Below are positions 1-8,654 of a stretch of 30,665 nt of DNA, in pieces. Each line of letters begins with the position of its first letter. Within the stretch, counting starts at the first letter, position 1. The position numbers and the translations under genes were made by a program. The DNA is from a virus: the IMG/VR virus record IMGVR_UViG_3300038856_000129, positions 1-30,665 of that record; one strand, written 5' to 3'. The notes below the pieces were generated by a model. That model had not been told where the DNA came from. It was given only the letters and a program-made list of their open reading frames with translations, and made no database searches.

Positions 1-83
1 GAATTGGGGAGGGGGGGTATCGGCGGCGCGATGTGGCGGCGCGGGTTTGGTGCAGAGGTGGTCGAGCGAGAGGAACTTTCGAT

Positions 84-596
84 ATGGCCAGCAAGGGACG
101 CAAACCGGCCAGCCCGAAGGTCAGGGACCTGGCGGCGGGCGGCCTGCATATCGTCGGCGGCGGCAGCGGCAAACCGCCGGCGCCGCCGCCGGCCGATCCG
201 GCGCCGGCGTGGATCGAGGATCCGGTGGCGCGCAAGCTGTGGGGCGAGTTGCAGCCGGAACTGCGGCGGCGCAAGCTGTACATCTCGCTGTTCGAATGCG
301 AGCTCGGGCGCTACTGCGTCGCCTTCGGCCAGTATGTCGCGGCGCTCAAGGCCATGGGCAAGGACGGCCCGGTCACGCTGTCGTCGAAGAAAGTGCCGAT
401 GCTGTCGATGCACCAGGTGGTGGCCAACCGGGCGCATGCGATCATGCAGTCGCTGGCCGGCGACCTCGGCCTGAACCCGGTCGCTCATGTCCGGCTCGAC
501 GGGGTGCAGCTGGACATGTTCGATCAGCCGCGCCCGACCGGCACCAACGGGCCGGAGACCGGGGGCACGGGTTTCGGGACCCTGCGCCGACAGTGA
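84..596 (+). CDS. terS: Phage terminase small subunit, P27 family
   Basis: Predicted small terminase subunit, which recognises phage DNA at the packaging start and recruits the large subunit. The 170-residue product has a basic N-terminus (MASKGRKP), a Pro/Ala-rich linker, and then a helical core (around WIEDPVARKLWGEL to GRYCVAFGQYVAAL) with the layout of P27-type small terminases. The start at 84 is chosen because it has a GAGAGGA ribosome site about 10 nt upstream; an in-frame ATG at 33 would add 17 low-complexity residues without such a site. The stop is followed one base later by the large terminase start, so the two are almost certainly co-translated. The family call rests on the pattern and on the neighbour; no profile search was possible. 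Confidence 0.85.
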   Translation: MASKGRKPASPKVRDLAAGGLHIVGGGSGKPPAPPPADPAPAWIEDPVARKLWGELQPELRRRKLYISLFECELGRYCVAFGQYVAALKAMGKDGPVTLSSKKVPMLSMHQVVANRAHAIMQSLAGDLGLNPVAHVRLDGVQLDMFDQPRPTGTNGPETGGTGFGTLRRQ

Positions 597-597
597 C

Positions 598-2289
598 ATG
601 GCCAGGGACTATGTCGACCGGGCAACCGACTACTGCAAGGGGGTGGCAGCGGGGCTGATCCCGGCCTGCAAGCTGACGATCGGGGCCTGCCGGCGCCAGC
701 TCGACGACCTCGAGCGCAGCGCCGCCGGCGACGCGGATTTCCCCTATGTGTTCGACCGCGCGAGCGGCAACCGTATCTGCGCCTGGATCGAGATGTTCCC
801 GCATGTCAAGGGGGCCTGGGCGCGGTCGCGCAACGCGATCGACCGCCTGATCCGGATCGAGGACTGGCAATGCTTCATCGGCACGACGGCGTTCGGCTGG
901 CTGCACCGCGACACCGGTCACCGGCGGTTCCGCGCGGTCTATATCGAGGTGCCGCGCAAGAACGCCAAGACCACGTTGTCGGCGCCGATCGCGCTGTACA
1001 TGCTGACCGCCGACGGCGAGCCCGGCGCCGAGATCGTGGCGGCGGCGACCAAGAAGGACCAGGCCTCGATCGTCTTCGGTATCGCCCAGTCGATGGTCAG
1101 GAAGACCGCCGATTTCCGCACCGAGTTCGGGGTCCAGGCGCGCGCCCATTCGATCCTGTGCCTGGAGACCGACGCGACCTTCAAGGCGATCGACAGCCGC
1201 GGCTCGACCCAGGACGGGGCGAACCTGCATTTCAGCCTGAACGACGAACTGCACGCCTGGAAGGGCCGGGATCTGTACGCGGTGCTGGAGACCGCGATGG
1301 GGTCGCGCGAACAGCCGATGATGTGGAACATCACCACGGCCGGGTCGGACTCGAGCGGCATCTGCTACGAGCAGCGCGGCTACCTGGTCAAGGTGCTGAC
1401 CCGGGTGCAGGACGACGAAACGCTGTTCGGGGTGATCTATTCGATCGACGAGGGCGACGACATCTACGCCGAGGCGACCTGGCGCAAGGCCAACCCGAAT
1501 TACGGCGTCAGCGTGCTGCCGGCCGACATGACCGCGCAGGCGCATAAGGCGAAGCAGAATCCGAAAAGCCGCGCCGACTTCCGCATGAAGCGGCTGAACC
1601 AGTGGATCAGCGCGGCGTCGGCCTATTTCGACCTCGACGAGTGGGACCGCGGCGCCCGGCCTGAACTGCGCGACACGGATTTCGCCGACGCGGAATGCAT
1701 CGTCGGCCTCGACCTCGCCAGCAAGCGCGACATCAACGCCGCGATCCGCTGGTTCGAGCGCGACGGCACGGTGACGCTGTTCTGCGATTTCTGGCTGCCG
1801 CAGGCGGCAATCGACAGCGGGGTGAACGCGGCCTACAAGGGCTGGGTCGAGGAAGGCTGGCTGCGGGTCACGCCGGGCAACGTGGTCGATTACGACGCGA
1901 TCCGCGACCGCATCGCCGACGATTACGCGCGGCTGCATGTGCTGAAGGAAGTAGCGTTCGACCCGCACCAGGCGCAGCACATGATCAACAACATGATGGC
2001 CGACGGCATTCCCTGCGTCGAGATGCGGCCGCTGGTGCTGACATTCTCGCCGGCGATGAAGCAGCTCGACGCGCTGATCGCCGACGGGCGGCTGACCCAT
2101 GACGGCAACCCGGTGATGCGCTGGATGATGGGCAATGTCGTCGCGGTCACCGACCACAAGGACAACGTCTATCCGCGCAAGGAACAGCCCGAGGCCAAGA
2201 TCGACGGCCCGGTCGCCGCGATCATGGCCTCGGCGCGCACGGTGGTGGTCAGCGAGCCGTCGCCTGTGCCGCAGCTGTTCGTGATTTGA
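598..2289 (+). CDS. terL: Phage terminase large subunit (ATPase/nuclease)
   Basis: This 563-residue protein is the DNA-packaging motor. The N-terminal ATPase half shows a Walker A motif PRKNAKTT (residues 119-126) and a Walker B/catalytic motif in SLNDELHAW (D216, E217). The C-terminal RNase H-like nuclease has acidic positions in GLDLASKRD (D372), AFDPHQAQ (D455) and KIDGPVAA (D536). This order is that of the Terminase_1 family (HK97, phiE125 type). The ATG at 598, one base after the small-subunit stop, is preferred over an in-frame ATG at 487 that would overlap the small subunit by 110 nt. It would act at the portal vertex together with the small subunit. Confidence 0.95.
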   Translation: MARDYVDRATDYCKGVAAGLIPACKLTIGACRRQLDDLERSAAGDADFPYVFDRASGNRICAWIEMFPHVKGAWARSRNAIDRLIRIEDWQCFIGTTAFGWLHRDTGHRRFRAVYIEVPRKNAKTTLSAPIALYMLTADGEPGAEIVAAATKKDQASIVFGIAQSMVRKTADFRTEFGVQARAHSILCLETDATFKAIDSRGSTQDGANLHFSLNDELHAWKGRDLYAVLETAMGSREQPMMWNITTAGSDSSGICYEQRGYLVKVLTRVQDDETLFGVIYSIDEGDDIYAEATWRKANPNYGVSVLPADMTAQAHKAKQNPKSRADFRMKRLNQWISAASAYFDLDEWDRGARPELRDTDFADAECIVGLDLASKRDINAAIRWFERDGTVTLFCDFWLPQAAIDSGVNAAYKGWVEEGWLRVTPGNVVDYDAIRDRIADDYARLHVLKEVAFDPHQAQHMINNMMADGIPCVEMRPLVLTFSPAMKQLDALIADGRLTHDGNPVMRWMMGNVVAVTDHKDNVYPRKEQPEAKIDGPVAAIMASARTVVVSEPSPVPQLFVI

Positions 2290-2302
2290 AGGATACCGTT
2301 TC

Positions 2303-3622
2303 ATGGCCAACCGCCTGATCAGCACGGCGCAGGGTGTCGTCGACCGGCTGTGGAACCTGCGCCGCGCGCCGCCCGAGCGGGTGCCGGGCGCAACCCGCTA
2401 TATCTGGGTGCCGCAATTCGCCGGCGTCAGGGTGACGGCGGAGTCGGCGCTGCAGATTTCCGCCGTGTTCGCCTGCATGTCGGTGATCTCCAAGGCGCTG
2501 GCATCGTCGGTGTGGGACGTATTCGAGCAAGCCGCCGACGGCGCCCGGGTGCCGGCCCGCGACAGCAAGCTGTTCGCCCTGCTCAACATATCGCCGAACC
2601 CGGAGATGACCGCATTCGAGTTTCGCGAGGCGTTGCTGATCGCGGCGCTCGGCTGGCATGGCGGCTATGCCGAGATCGAGCGCGACCCGGTCGGCCGGCC
2701 GCTCAATCTGTGGCCGCTGCATCCCGACCGGGTGCGCGCCGACCGTGACGCCGCCGGCGATCTGGTCTACCGGGTCCACAACGAGACCAGCGCCGAGAGT
2801 GTCATCGCCGGCCGCGACATGTTCCGTATCCACGGCCCCGGTCTCGACGGGCTGATCGGTTTCGAGATGTCGCAGATCGCCCAGGCGGCGTTCGCCCATT
2901 CGGTCGCGACCGAGCGGTTCGGCGCTGCGTTCTTCGGCAACGGCGCGCAGATGGGCGCGGTACTGGAAAGCGACCAGAACATCACGCCGGAGCAGAAAAA
3001 GGAATTGCAGGAAGGCCTGGACGCGCAGCACAAGGGCCCGGCGATGGCGCACAAGACTCTGGTGCTGGGCGGCGGCCTGAAATGGAAACAGCAGGCGATC
3101 GAGCCGGAGAAGGCGCAGTTCGTCGAGACCCGGCAGTTGCTGATCGAGGAGGTGTGCCGGTTCTTCGGCGTGCCGCCGCACAAGATCGCGCATCTGCTGC
3201 GCTCGACCAACAACAACATCGAACACCAGGGCATCGAGTTCGTCCGCGACGGCCTGACACCCTGGGCCGAACGGTTGCGCCAGGAGGCCGACCGCAAGCT
3301 GCGCCCGGTCAACAAGCGCGGCATGCGCACCCGTCTCGACCTCGAATGGCTGGCCGAGGGCGATGCCAGGACCAAGGCCGAATCGGACGCGATGCTGGTC
3401 AACGCCGGGATCATGAACCGCAACGAGGTGCGCCGCCGCCGCGGTCTCGACGGCATCCCGGACGGCGACAAGTTCACCGTGCCGCTGAACATGACGACGC
3501 TGGAAAAACTCGGCGAGGACCCGCCGCCGGCGCCGCCGCCGCCCGACGACGGCAACGAGGACGAAGAACCGGCCGGCCCCGACGAGGAAGCCGCCGCCCG
3601 GGCGCTGCGCCTGGTCGAATAA
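2303..3622 (+). CDS. Phage portal protein, HK97 family
   Basis: Portal subunit forming the dodecameric ring through which DNA enters and to which the tail attaches. The 439-residue length is normal for HK97-type portals. Family-typical segments include FACMSVISKALASSVW near the N-terminus, the central LNISPNPEMTAFEFREAL, EVCRFFGVPPHKIAHLL, and a C-terminal RNEVRRRRGLDGIPDGD motif. A Pro-rich, acidic tail (about residues 405-435) follows and is probably disordered. It lies 13 nt after the large terminase and 13 nt before the protease, the standard gene order. Confidence 0.95.
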   Translation: MANRLISTAQGVVDRLWNLRRAPPERVPGATRYIWVPQFAGVRVTAESALQISAVFACMSVISKALASSVWDVFEQAADGARVPARDSKLFALLNISPNPEMTAFEFREALLIAALGWHGGYAEIERDPVGRPLNLWPLHPDRVRADRDAAGDLVYRVHNETSAESVIAGRDMFRIHGPGLDGLIGFEMSQIAQAAFAHSVATERFGAAFFGNGAQMGAVLESDQNITPEQKKELQEGLDAQHKGPAMAHKTLVLGGGLKWKQQAIEPEKAQFVETRQLLIEEVCRFFGVPPHKIAHLLRSTNNNIEHQGIEFVRDGLTPWAERLRQEADRKLRPVNKRGMRTRLDLEWLAEGDARTKAESDAMLVNAGIMNRNEVRRRRGLDGIPDGDKFTVPLNMTTLEKLGEDPPPAPPPPDDGNEDEEPAGPDEEAAARALRLVE

Positions 3623-3635
3623 CCGAGGACAAACC

Positions 3636-4469
3636 ATGACCCGCAAATCCCCGATTCTCAATATGCCGCGCCCGGCGCCGGTGCTGTTCGGCAAGTCGAA
3701 GCCCGGCAAGGCGGCCGGCTATTCGATCGATGCCGCCGCCGACGGCAAAAGCGCCGAAATCTTCATCTACGACGTCATCGGCGATCCGTGGGAGGGCACC
3801 ACCGGCAAGCAGTTCAAGGATGACCTGAAGGCGCTCGGCGCGGTCTCGACGCTGAACATCTTCATCAACTCGCCGGGCGGCTCGGTATTCGACGGCGTCG
3901 CCATCTTCAACCAGCTCGACCGGCACAAGGCGCGCAAGGTGGTGCATATCGACGCGCTCGCCGCTTCGATCGCCAGCGTCATCGCCATGGCCGGCGACGA
4001 GATCGTGATCGCCGCCAACGGCATGATGATGATCCATGACCCGTGGACCCTGGCCTTCGGCTCGGCGCCGGAACTGCGCAAGACCGCCGACATGCTGGAC
4101 CGGGTGCGCGACACGCTGCTGACCACCTATGTTGCCCGCACCGGCGGTGACGCGGACAGGATCGAGGCGATGATGGCCGAGGAGACCTGGTTCGGCGCCG
4201 AGGAAGCGGTGGATATGGGCTTCGCCGATTCGATCGGCAACGAGGTGCAGATCGCCGCCAAGCTGCGCGGCATGGATCTGTCCGGCTTCAAACACGCGCC
4301 GCCGGATCTGATCGAGGCAATCCCGGCGGCCGAGGCCAGCGATTCGACCGACGACCCGGCCGGCGGTGCCGCCGGGGTGGTGCTGCGCGATCCGCGTTTC
4401 GCGCAGATGAAGGCGCGATTGAGGCGCCGCAACATCGAGCCGGCGGCAGCGCCGGATGACGCCGCCTGA
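3636..4469 (+). CDS. Head maturation protease, ClpP-like (prohead protease)
   Basis: ClpP/S49-type serine protease that would trim the capsid protein delta domain during head maturation. Visible motifs are the oxyanion-loop segment FINSPGGSVFDGVAIFNQL, the nucleophile region DALAASIASVIAMAGDEI with Ser111 as likely nucleophile, and MMMIHDPW with His134 as likely catalytic histidine. At 277 residues it fits the phage ClpP family. The C-terminal 40 residues are polar and basic and may be a scaffold or tether. It sits between portal and major capsid protein as in HK97-like phages. A terminator-like hairpin overlaps its stop codon. Confidence 0.93.
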   Translation: MTRKSPILNMPRPAPVLFGKSKPGKAAGYSIDAAADGKSAEIFIYDVIGDPWEGTTGKQFKDDLKALGAVSTLNIFINSPGGSVFDGVAIFNQLDRHKARKVVHIDALAASIASVIAMAGDEIVIAANGMMMIHDPWTLAFGSAPELRKTADMLDRVRDTLLTTYVARTGGDADRIEAMMAEETWFGAEEAVDMGFADSIGNEVQIAAKLRGMDLSGFKHAPPDLIEAIPAAEASDSTDDPAGGAAGVVLRDPRFAQMKARLRRRNIEPAAAPDDAA

Positions 4470-4483
4470 CCGGGCGGCTTTTT
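4461..4483 (+). terminator. Terminator-like hairpin between protease and capsid genes
   Basis: GCCGCC at 4461-4466 can pair with GGCGGC at 4473-4478 and is followed at once by five T residues (4479-4483). The left arm includes the last codons of the protease gene. This has the form of a short intrinsic terminator or 3'-end stabilising hairpin. Because the capsid gene follows 20 nt later, complete termination would be harmful unless capsid has another promoter or the late transcript is antiterminated. A partial terminator or RNA-processing stabiliser is more likely. Confidence 0.55.
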
Positions 4484-4502
4484 CACAACAGGAGACCACG
4501 AC

Positions 4503-5936
4503 ATGCGTATGCAAACCGCAACTTCGATGGTGGCGCTGCAGGGCTATCTCGCGATGCTCGGCCCGGCGGCGTTCGCCATCCGCAACGAGACGGCGAAGAC
4601 GATTGAGGATCTGCAGGCCCGCCTGCTCGACCTCAACGAGGACGCCGAGGCGATCCAGGCGAAGGCGCTGGCGGAGAACCGCGACCTGACCGACGACGAG
4701 AAGGCCGATGTCAAGCGCATCTTCGCCGAGTTCGACGCCGCCGAGGCCGATCTCGACCGCCGGGAGGGTATCGCGGCGCGCACCGCGCGGCTGACCAAAT
4801 CGATGGGCCGGCAGAGCGAGCCCGCGCCTTCGCCGGACGCCGACGTCACCCAGCCCGTTGCCCGCACGCGGGTGGCCCCGCAGCCGGTCAACCGCCGCGA
4901 GGAAGGCCGGTGGGGCTGGCCCAGCATGGGCAGCTTCGCGGCCGCGGTTCGCGCCGCCAGCCGTAACGGCGGTTCCGTCGACCCGCGGCTGATCCAGAAC
5001 GCGCCGACCACCTTCGGCACCGAGGGTGTCGGCGAGGATGGCGGCTTCGCGGTGCCGCCGGAGTTCCGCATGGCAATCACCCAGCTGGTCTTCGGCGAGG
5101 AAAGCCTGGTCGCGCGCACCGACCTGCTGCAATCCGGCTCGAATACCTGGACCGCGCCCAAGGACGAGACCACGCCGTGGCAGTCGTCCGGCGGAATCCA
5201 GGCGTTCTGGGAAAGCGAAGCGGCGCAGATGGCCCAGTCGAAACCGGCACTCGAGCCGATGAGCGTGCGGTTGAACAAGCTGACGGCGCTGGTGGGGGTG
5301 ACCTCGGAACTGCTCGACGACGCCCCGGCGCTGGATTCCTACCTGCGCCGCAAGGCGCCGGAGAAGATGGACTTCAAGGTCACCGATGCCCTGATCAGCG
5401 GCTCGGGCGCCGGACAGCCGCTCGGTATCCTGAACGCCCCGGCCCTGGTCACGGTCGCCAAGGAAGGCAGCCAGGTGGCCGATACCGTGGTGTTCGAGAA
5501 TATCAACAAGATGTATTCCCGGATGTACGCGCGGTGGCGGTCGTCGGCTGTGTGGCTGATCAACCAGGATATCGAGCCGCAGCTCAACAGCCTGAACCAT
5601 CCCGGCGATTCCTCGCCGATGTTCATGCCGCCCGGCGGCATGAGCCAGGCCCCGTTCGGCACCATCCTGGGCCGGCCGGTGATCCCGACCGAGGCCTGCT
5701 CGACGCTGGGCGACGTCGGCGACATCATCTTCGCCTCCATGGGCCAGTATCTGGCGCTCCAGAAGGTCGGCGGCATCCGCGCCGAAACCTCGCTGCATCT
5801 GTGGTTTGATTACGACATCATGGCGTTCCGCTTCATCCTGCGGCTGGGCGGCCAGCCCTGGTTGTCGGCGCCGGTCGCCCGCTTCAAGGGCGGCAACACG
5901 CTGTCGTCCTTCGTCACCCTGGCCGAGCGCGCCTGA
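4503..5936 (+). CDS. Major capsid protein, HK97 fold
   Basis: The main head shell protein, 477 residues. Residues about 30-105 are a charged, helical delta/scaffolding region (TAKTIEDLQARLLDLNEDAEAIQ and following), probably removed by the upstream protease. The remainder carries HK97-family features: GGFAVPPEFRM, the E-loop region around EESLVARTDLLQSGSNTW, LNKLTALVGVTSELLDDA, and GSGAGQPLGILNAP. The start at 4503 has AGGAG at 4490-4494. It is bracketed by hairpins before (4461-4483) and after (5960-5991), suggesting its transcript is stabilised or segmented for high dosage. Confidence 0.96.
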   Translation: MRMQTATSMVALQGYLAMLGPAAFAIRNETAKTIEDLQARLLDLNEDAEAIQAKALAENRDLTDDEKADVKRIFAEFDAAEADLDRREGIAARTARLTKSMGRQSEPAPSPDADVTQPVARTRVAPQPVNRREEGRWGWPSMGSFAAAVRAASRNGGSVDPRLIQNAPTTFGTEGVGEDGGFAVPPEFRMAITQLVFGEESLVARTDLLQSGSNTWTAPKDETTPWQSSGGIQAFWESEAAQMAQSKPALEPMSVRLNKLTALVGVTSELLDDAPALDSYLRRKAPEKMDFKVTDALISGSGAGQPLGILNAPALVTVAKEGSQVADTVVFENINKMYSRMYARWRSSAVWLINQDIEPQLNSLNHPGDSSPMFMPPGGMSQAPFGTILGRPVIPTEACSTLGDVGDIIFASMGQYLALQKVGGIRAETSLHLWFDYDIMAFRFILRLGGQPWLSAPVARFKGGNTLSSFVTLAERA

Positions 5937-5959
5937 GCCGTCCGTCCTGACACCACCCT

Positions 5960-5991
5960 GACGGCGGGGCCGGCGTGGCCCCGTCGCTTTT
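5960..5991 (+). terminator. Terminator-like hairpin after the capsid gene
   Basis: GGGGCC (5966-5971) pairs with GGCCCC (5977-5982) around a five-base loop, with flanking GAC/GTC bases able to extend the stem through a small bulge. A four-T run follows (5988-5991). It lies between the capsid stop at 5936 and the next start at 6010. The T-run is short, so it may work as a partial terminator that lowers expression of the downstream accessory structural genes relative to capsid. Confidence 0.5.
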
Positions 5992-6009
5992 ACGAGAGGA
6001 TTCAAGATC

Positions 6010-6468
6010 ATGAGTATGCAGAATGTGCTCGGCAGCGAAGCGGCTGCCATTGTCGCCGTCGTCGATCCCGACGCTTACGCCGCCGGGACAGTCACGTCGG
6101 CCTGGGTCGATATGGGCCTGTTCGACCAGATATTGGCGGCCGTCGCGGCCGGCGATCTGACTGCCGCCTCGACACTGGACGCCAAGCTGGAGCAGGCGCA
6201 GGACTCGACCGGCACCGGGGCCAAGGATATCGCGGGTAAGGCAATCACCCAACTGACCCAAGCCGGCGGCGATTCCAACAAGCAGGCGCTGATCAACTGC
6301 CGGTCCGAGGAGTTGGACGTCAACGGCGGTTTTTCCTTCGCGCGGCTGTCCGTGACGGCAACCGGCGGCACGGGCGGAGATGCCGCCGGCATGGTGCTCG
6401 GCCTCGGCCCGCGTTATGGCCCGGCCAGCAAGAACGATCTCGCCAGCGTCGCCGAGATCGTCAACTGA
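6010..6468 (+). CDS. Putative capsid-associated (decoration-like) protein
   Basis: A 152-residue protein of a type often found directly after the capsid gene in siphoviruses of proteobacteria. It contains VDMGLFDQILAAVAAGDLT, a helical segment AKLEQAQDSTGTGAKDI, and a C-terminal part DVNGGFSFARLSVTATGG that looks like beta structure. There is no signal peptide or enzyme motif. GAGAGG precedes the start by about 10 nt. Position and composition suggest a virion protein that decorates or stabilises the head. This is inference from context; the specific function is not known to me. Confidence 0.6.
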   Translation: MSMQNVLGSEAAAIVAVVDPDAYAAGTVTSAWVDMGLFDQILAAVAAGDLTAASTLDAKLEQAQDSTGTGAKDIAGKAITQLTQAGGDSNKQALINCRSEELDVNGGFSFARLSVTATGGTGGDAAGMVLGLGPRYGPASKNDLASVAEIVN

Positions 6469-6502
6469 TCCGCCGGCGCGGCAATACCGTCAGCTGAACA
6501 CC

Positions 6503-6525
6503 GGCCCGGCGCCCGGCGCCGGGCC
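6503..6525 (+). other. GC-rich perfect hairpin in intergenic gap
   Basis: GGCCCGGCGC (6503-6512) and GCGCCGGGCC (6516-6525) are perfect inverted repeats with a three-base loop, 24 nt before the next start codon. There is no T-run, so this is not a classical intrinsic terminator. It may be an mRNA processing or stability element, or a pause site. Confidence 0.5.
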
Positions 6526-6548
6526 GCACATCGCGAGGAATCCAAATT

Positions 6549-6983
6549 ATGAGCAAGATCAAGATCAAGTTCATCGAGCCGCGCCAGGTCAGGGACCATA
6601 ACGGCGCCGTCATCGAAAACTACAAGGTTGGGCAGGTGGTGGAGTTTACCGAGGCCTCGGCCCGGCACTGGCTGACCCGCCATGTCGCCACCGAGGTCGT
6701 CGCCGGCGGCCGCCGCGGCAAGCCCGAAGCGTCGCCCAGCCTGGCCCCGGTCAAACCGTCGGGTGACGAGCTGATCGCCGATATCGCCGGCGCCATCGAC
6801 ACCCTCGACGAGGATGCCGACTTCACCGCCGCGGGCGATCCGAATGTCGCGTCGCTGGAGAAGGCGCTCGGCTACAACATCACGGCCACCGAGCGCGACG
6901 CCGGCTTTACCGCCTGGTGCGCCGCCAACCCCGAGGAACCCGCCGCCGTCGACCCCGCCGCCCAGGGCGATCTGGGGACCTGA
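6549..6983 (+). CDS. Putative structural protein, FluMu gp35-like
   Basis: A 144-residue soluble protein. The N-terminal part (KIKFIEPRQVRDHNGAVIENYKVGQVVEFTEASARHWL) resembles the small beta domain of Mu-like gp35/HI1506-type phage proteins. The C-terminal part has a motif seen in many phage proteins, FTAAGDPNVASLEKALGYNITATERDAGF (an 'aG-P-v-xLE-aLG-xIta-ERD' pattern). GAGGAA lies about 9 nt before the start. It sits among accessory head genes. A virion or assembly role is inferred; the exact role is unknown. Confidence 0.6.
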   Translation: MSKIKIKFIEPRQVRDHNGAVIENYKVGQVVEFTEASARHWLTRHVATEVVAGGRRGKPEASPSLAPVKPSGDELIADIAGAIDTLDEDADFTAAGDPNVASLEKALGYNITATERDAGFTAWCAANPEEPAAVDPAAQGDLGT

Positions 6984-6984
6984 T

Positions 6985-7005
6985 CCGGCGAACGCCGTTC
7001 GCCGG
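6985..7005. repeat. 21-nt palindrome, copy 1 (intergenic)
   Basis: CCGGCGAACG and CGTTCGCCGG are perfect 10-base inverted repeats around a single central C. The same core, GGCGAACG-N-CGTTCGCC, recurs near-perfectly at 18247-18262 inside a gene and perfectly at 30627-30643 inside another gene. No T-run follows, so this is not an obvious terminator. It could be a dispersed host-type repeat or a protein-binding site. Confidence 0.6.
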
Positions 7006-7052
7006 TCCAACCCGCGGTCCCGCGCCGCGCCGCTATCCAGGAGGGCATGACC

Positions 7053-8084
7053 ATGCCACGCAAACTCGACACCGCGACGCTGGACGGCGCCGCGCAATAC
7101 CATGCCGGGCTGTGGATGCTCGACGCCGGCAAGCGCGACCGCGCCTTCGTGCGCGGCCAGTTCTACGATTTCTGGTTCAGGGATGAATTCGACTACCTGG
7201 CGAAGGCGACCGCCGACGCCCTGGGGCGCGCGCCGGCCGCCGACTTCAAGGCCATGGTCGACAAGCTGAGCGCCGACGACCCGCGCAGCGACGAAACCTT
7301 CGCCCGGCTGCTGGACGAACATCTGGCGATCACGCCGGATGGCGACCATATCACCGGCCATATCGGCAAGACCCAGATCGATTCGCGCCTGATCGGGCGC
7401 CACAGCATCGAAGTCGAATCGCCGGACAGCATCCGGTTCCGGCGCCGGCACGGCATCCCGAAATGGGCGCCCGGCGCCGATGGCAAGCCGGTGCTGCAGC
7501 GCCGGGAAACCATGCTCAAGGCCGTGAAACATCAATGGCCGATCTATGCCGGCGAGGGCCACGAACGCGCCCTGCCGGGCGGCGGCGTCGCCGATCCGCT
7601 GCCGCCGGGCACGCCGGGCCTGTCGGTCGGCGCGCTGGTGTTCAATATGTCCGCCGGGATGGCGATCCTGGCGCTGGATGCGCTGGTGGACGGGCTCGAC
7701 GCCGGCACCAGCAACGCCACAATCCAGTCGCGCAGCGGCGCCCAGCCGGCCGATCCGGACGCGGCCACCACCGGCACCCTGGCGGCCAGCAATGCGATGT
7801 CCGCGACGGCGTTCGGCGCCGCCGCCGACCAGGCCGACGGCACCGTGCAGGCGTCGGCCGCCGCGATTTCCGACGATACCAGCGCCGACGCCACGGTCAC
7901 GGTCGGATACAACCGGGTCAGCAGCACCAATGACGGGATCACGCCGATCGACGATCTGATCGACGGCAGCGCCGGCGTCGGCACCTTCGATTTCAACTGG
8001 AACACGGTGTCCTTCGTGGCCGGCGCCACGGTGACCATCAGCGCCTATACGATGACACTGGATCAGGGCGCTACCGCGACCTGA
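7053..8084 (+). CDS. Putative phage appendage/structural protein
   Basis: A 343-residue protein in two parts. Residues 1 to about 165 are mixed and charged (LDGAAQYHAGLWMLDAGKRDRAF, FWFRDEFDYLAKATADALGR) with no motif I recognise. From about 190 onwards there is a beta-rich domain (MAILALDALVDGLDAG, IQSRSGAQPADPDAATTG, DDTSADATVTVGYNRVSSTNDG, VSFVAGATVTISAYTMT) of the kind carried by many phage structural proteins. The ATG at 7053 is preferred to the ATG at 7047 because AGGAGG ends at 7044, giving 8 nt rather than 2 nt spacing. A virion role is inferred from composition and neighbours. Confidence 0.62.
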   Translation: MPRKLDTATLDGAAQYHAGLWMLDAGKRDRAFVRGQFYDFWFRDEFDYLAKATADALGRAPAADFKAMVDKLSADDPRSDETFARLLDEHLAITPDGDHITGHIGKTQIDSRLIGRHSIEVESPDSIRFRRRHGIPKWAPGADGKPVLQRRETMLKAVKHQWPIYAGEGHERALPGGGVADPLPPGTPGLSVGALVFNMSAGMAILALDALVDGLDAGTSNATIQSRSGAQPADPDAATTGTLAASNAMSATAFGAAADQADGTVQASAAAISDDTSADATVTVGYNRVSSTNDGITPIDDLIDGSAGVGTFDFNWNTVSFVAGATVTISAYTMTLDQGATAT

Positions 8085-8120
8085 CGCGCGGCTAATAACC
8101 CGATCACAGGAGGTACAGAA

Positions 8121-8654
8121 ATGCGCGCGTTCATCCCGGCGGCGCTGGCCGCCATCGCCTTCGTCACCCTGCCAATGGCCGCCGCCTTCGTCAACCCGGC
8201 GGCGGCGGCGCTGGACACCAACGCGGTGGCGGCGTTCTATGCCAACGGCACCTACCGGATGGTGACCTGGGACGAAATCGACAAGCTGAACCGGCGCGAC
8301 CGGCGCTATGTGTCCGTCGCGATTTTCCACGTCCAGTCGCCCGGCGATTACCCGAATGCGGTGGTGTTCAACGGCGCCGACGAGATCGCCTTGAAGCGCG
8401 AGGAAAACGCGCTGATCGTGCGGGAAATCTTCCTGTCGCCGTCGTCGCGCAAGACGACACAGTTTTACGAGGATACTTTCGATCAGGAGATAAAGCAGGA
8501 CTGGTCCGGCGTCGCCGCGTCGGTTTTCGTCAATGTCCGGGTCCACATGCTGTCGCGGGCTTTCGGCGGGCCCTATGACGACCTGACGAGCCGGGCGGCG
8601 GCGGCGGTCACCGGCCTGCGCTTCGATCCGGTGCCAAGCGAGGGCGAATATTAA
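8121..8654 (+). CDS. Predicted secreted protein of unknown function
   Basis: A 177-residue protein whose N-terminus looks like a Sec signal peptide: Arg at position 2, a hydrophobic Ala/Val/Leu stretch to about residue 28, then AAA before LDTNAV. The rest is polar, with segments such as TYRMVTWDEIDKLNRRDRRYVSVAIFHV and AVVFNGADEIALKREENALIVREIFL, and I cannot assign a family. AGGAGG stands 7 nt before the start. Its stop codon is immediately followed by the GTG start of the large repeat protein. An exported protein inside a head-gene block is unusual; it may be a cargo or moron gene rather than a virion part. Confidence 0.6.
   Translation: MRAFIPAALAAIAFVTLPMAAAFVNPAAAALDTNAVAAFYANGTYRMVTWDEIDKLNRRDRRYVSVAIFHVQSPGDYPNAVVFNGADEIALKREENALIVREIFLSPSSRKTTQFYEDTFDQEIKQDWSGVAASVFVNVRVHMLSRAFGGPYDDLTSRAAAAVTGLRFDPVPSEGEY

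Noticed and set aside
487-597. N-terminal extension of the large terminase from an upstream ATG
   Set aside because: It would overlap the small terminase by 110 nt and encode low-complexity sequence; the ATG at 598 fits the operon spacing.
442-2325. Long minus-strand open frame over the terminase gene, and similar ones over 2249-3709, 3474-6050, 6414-10655 and 18125-21244
   Set aside because: These antisense frames have Arg/His/Asp-rich composition with no family pattern; they arise from the very high GC content opposite real genes.
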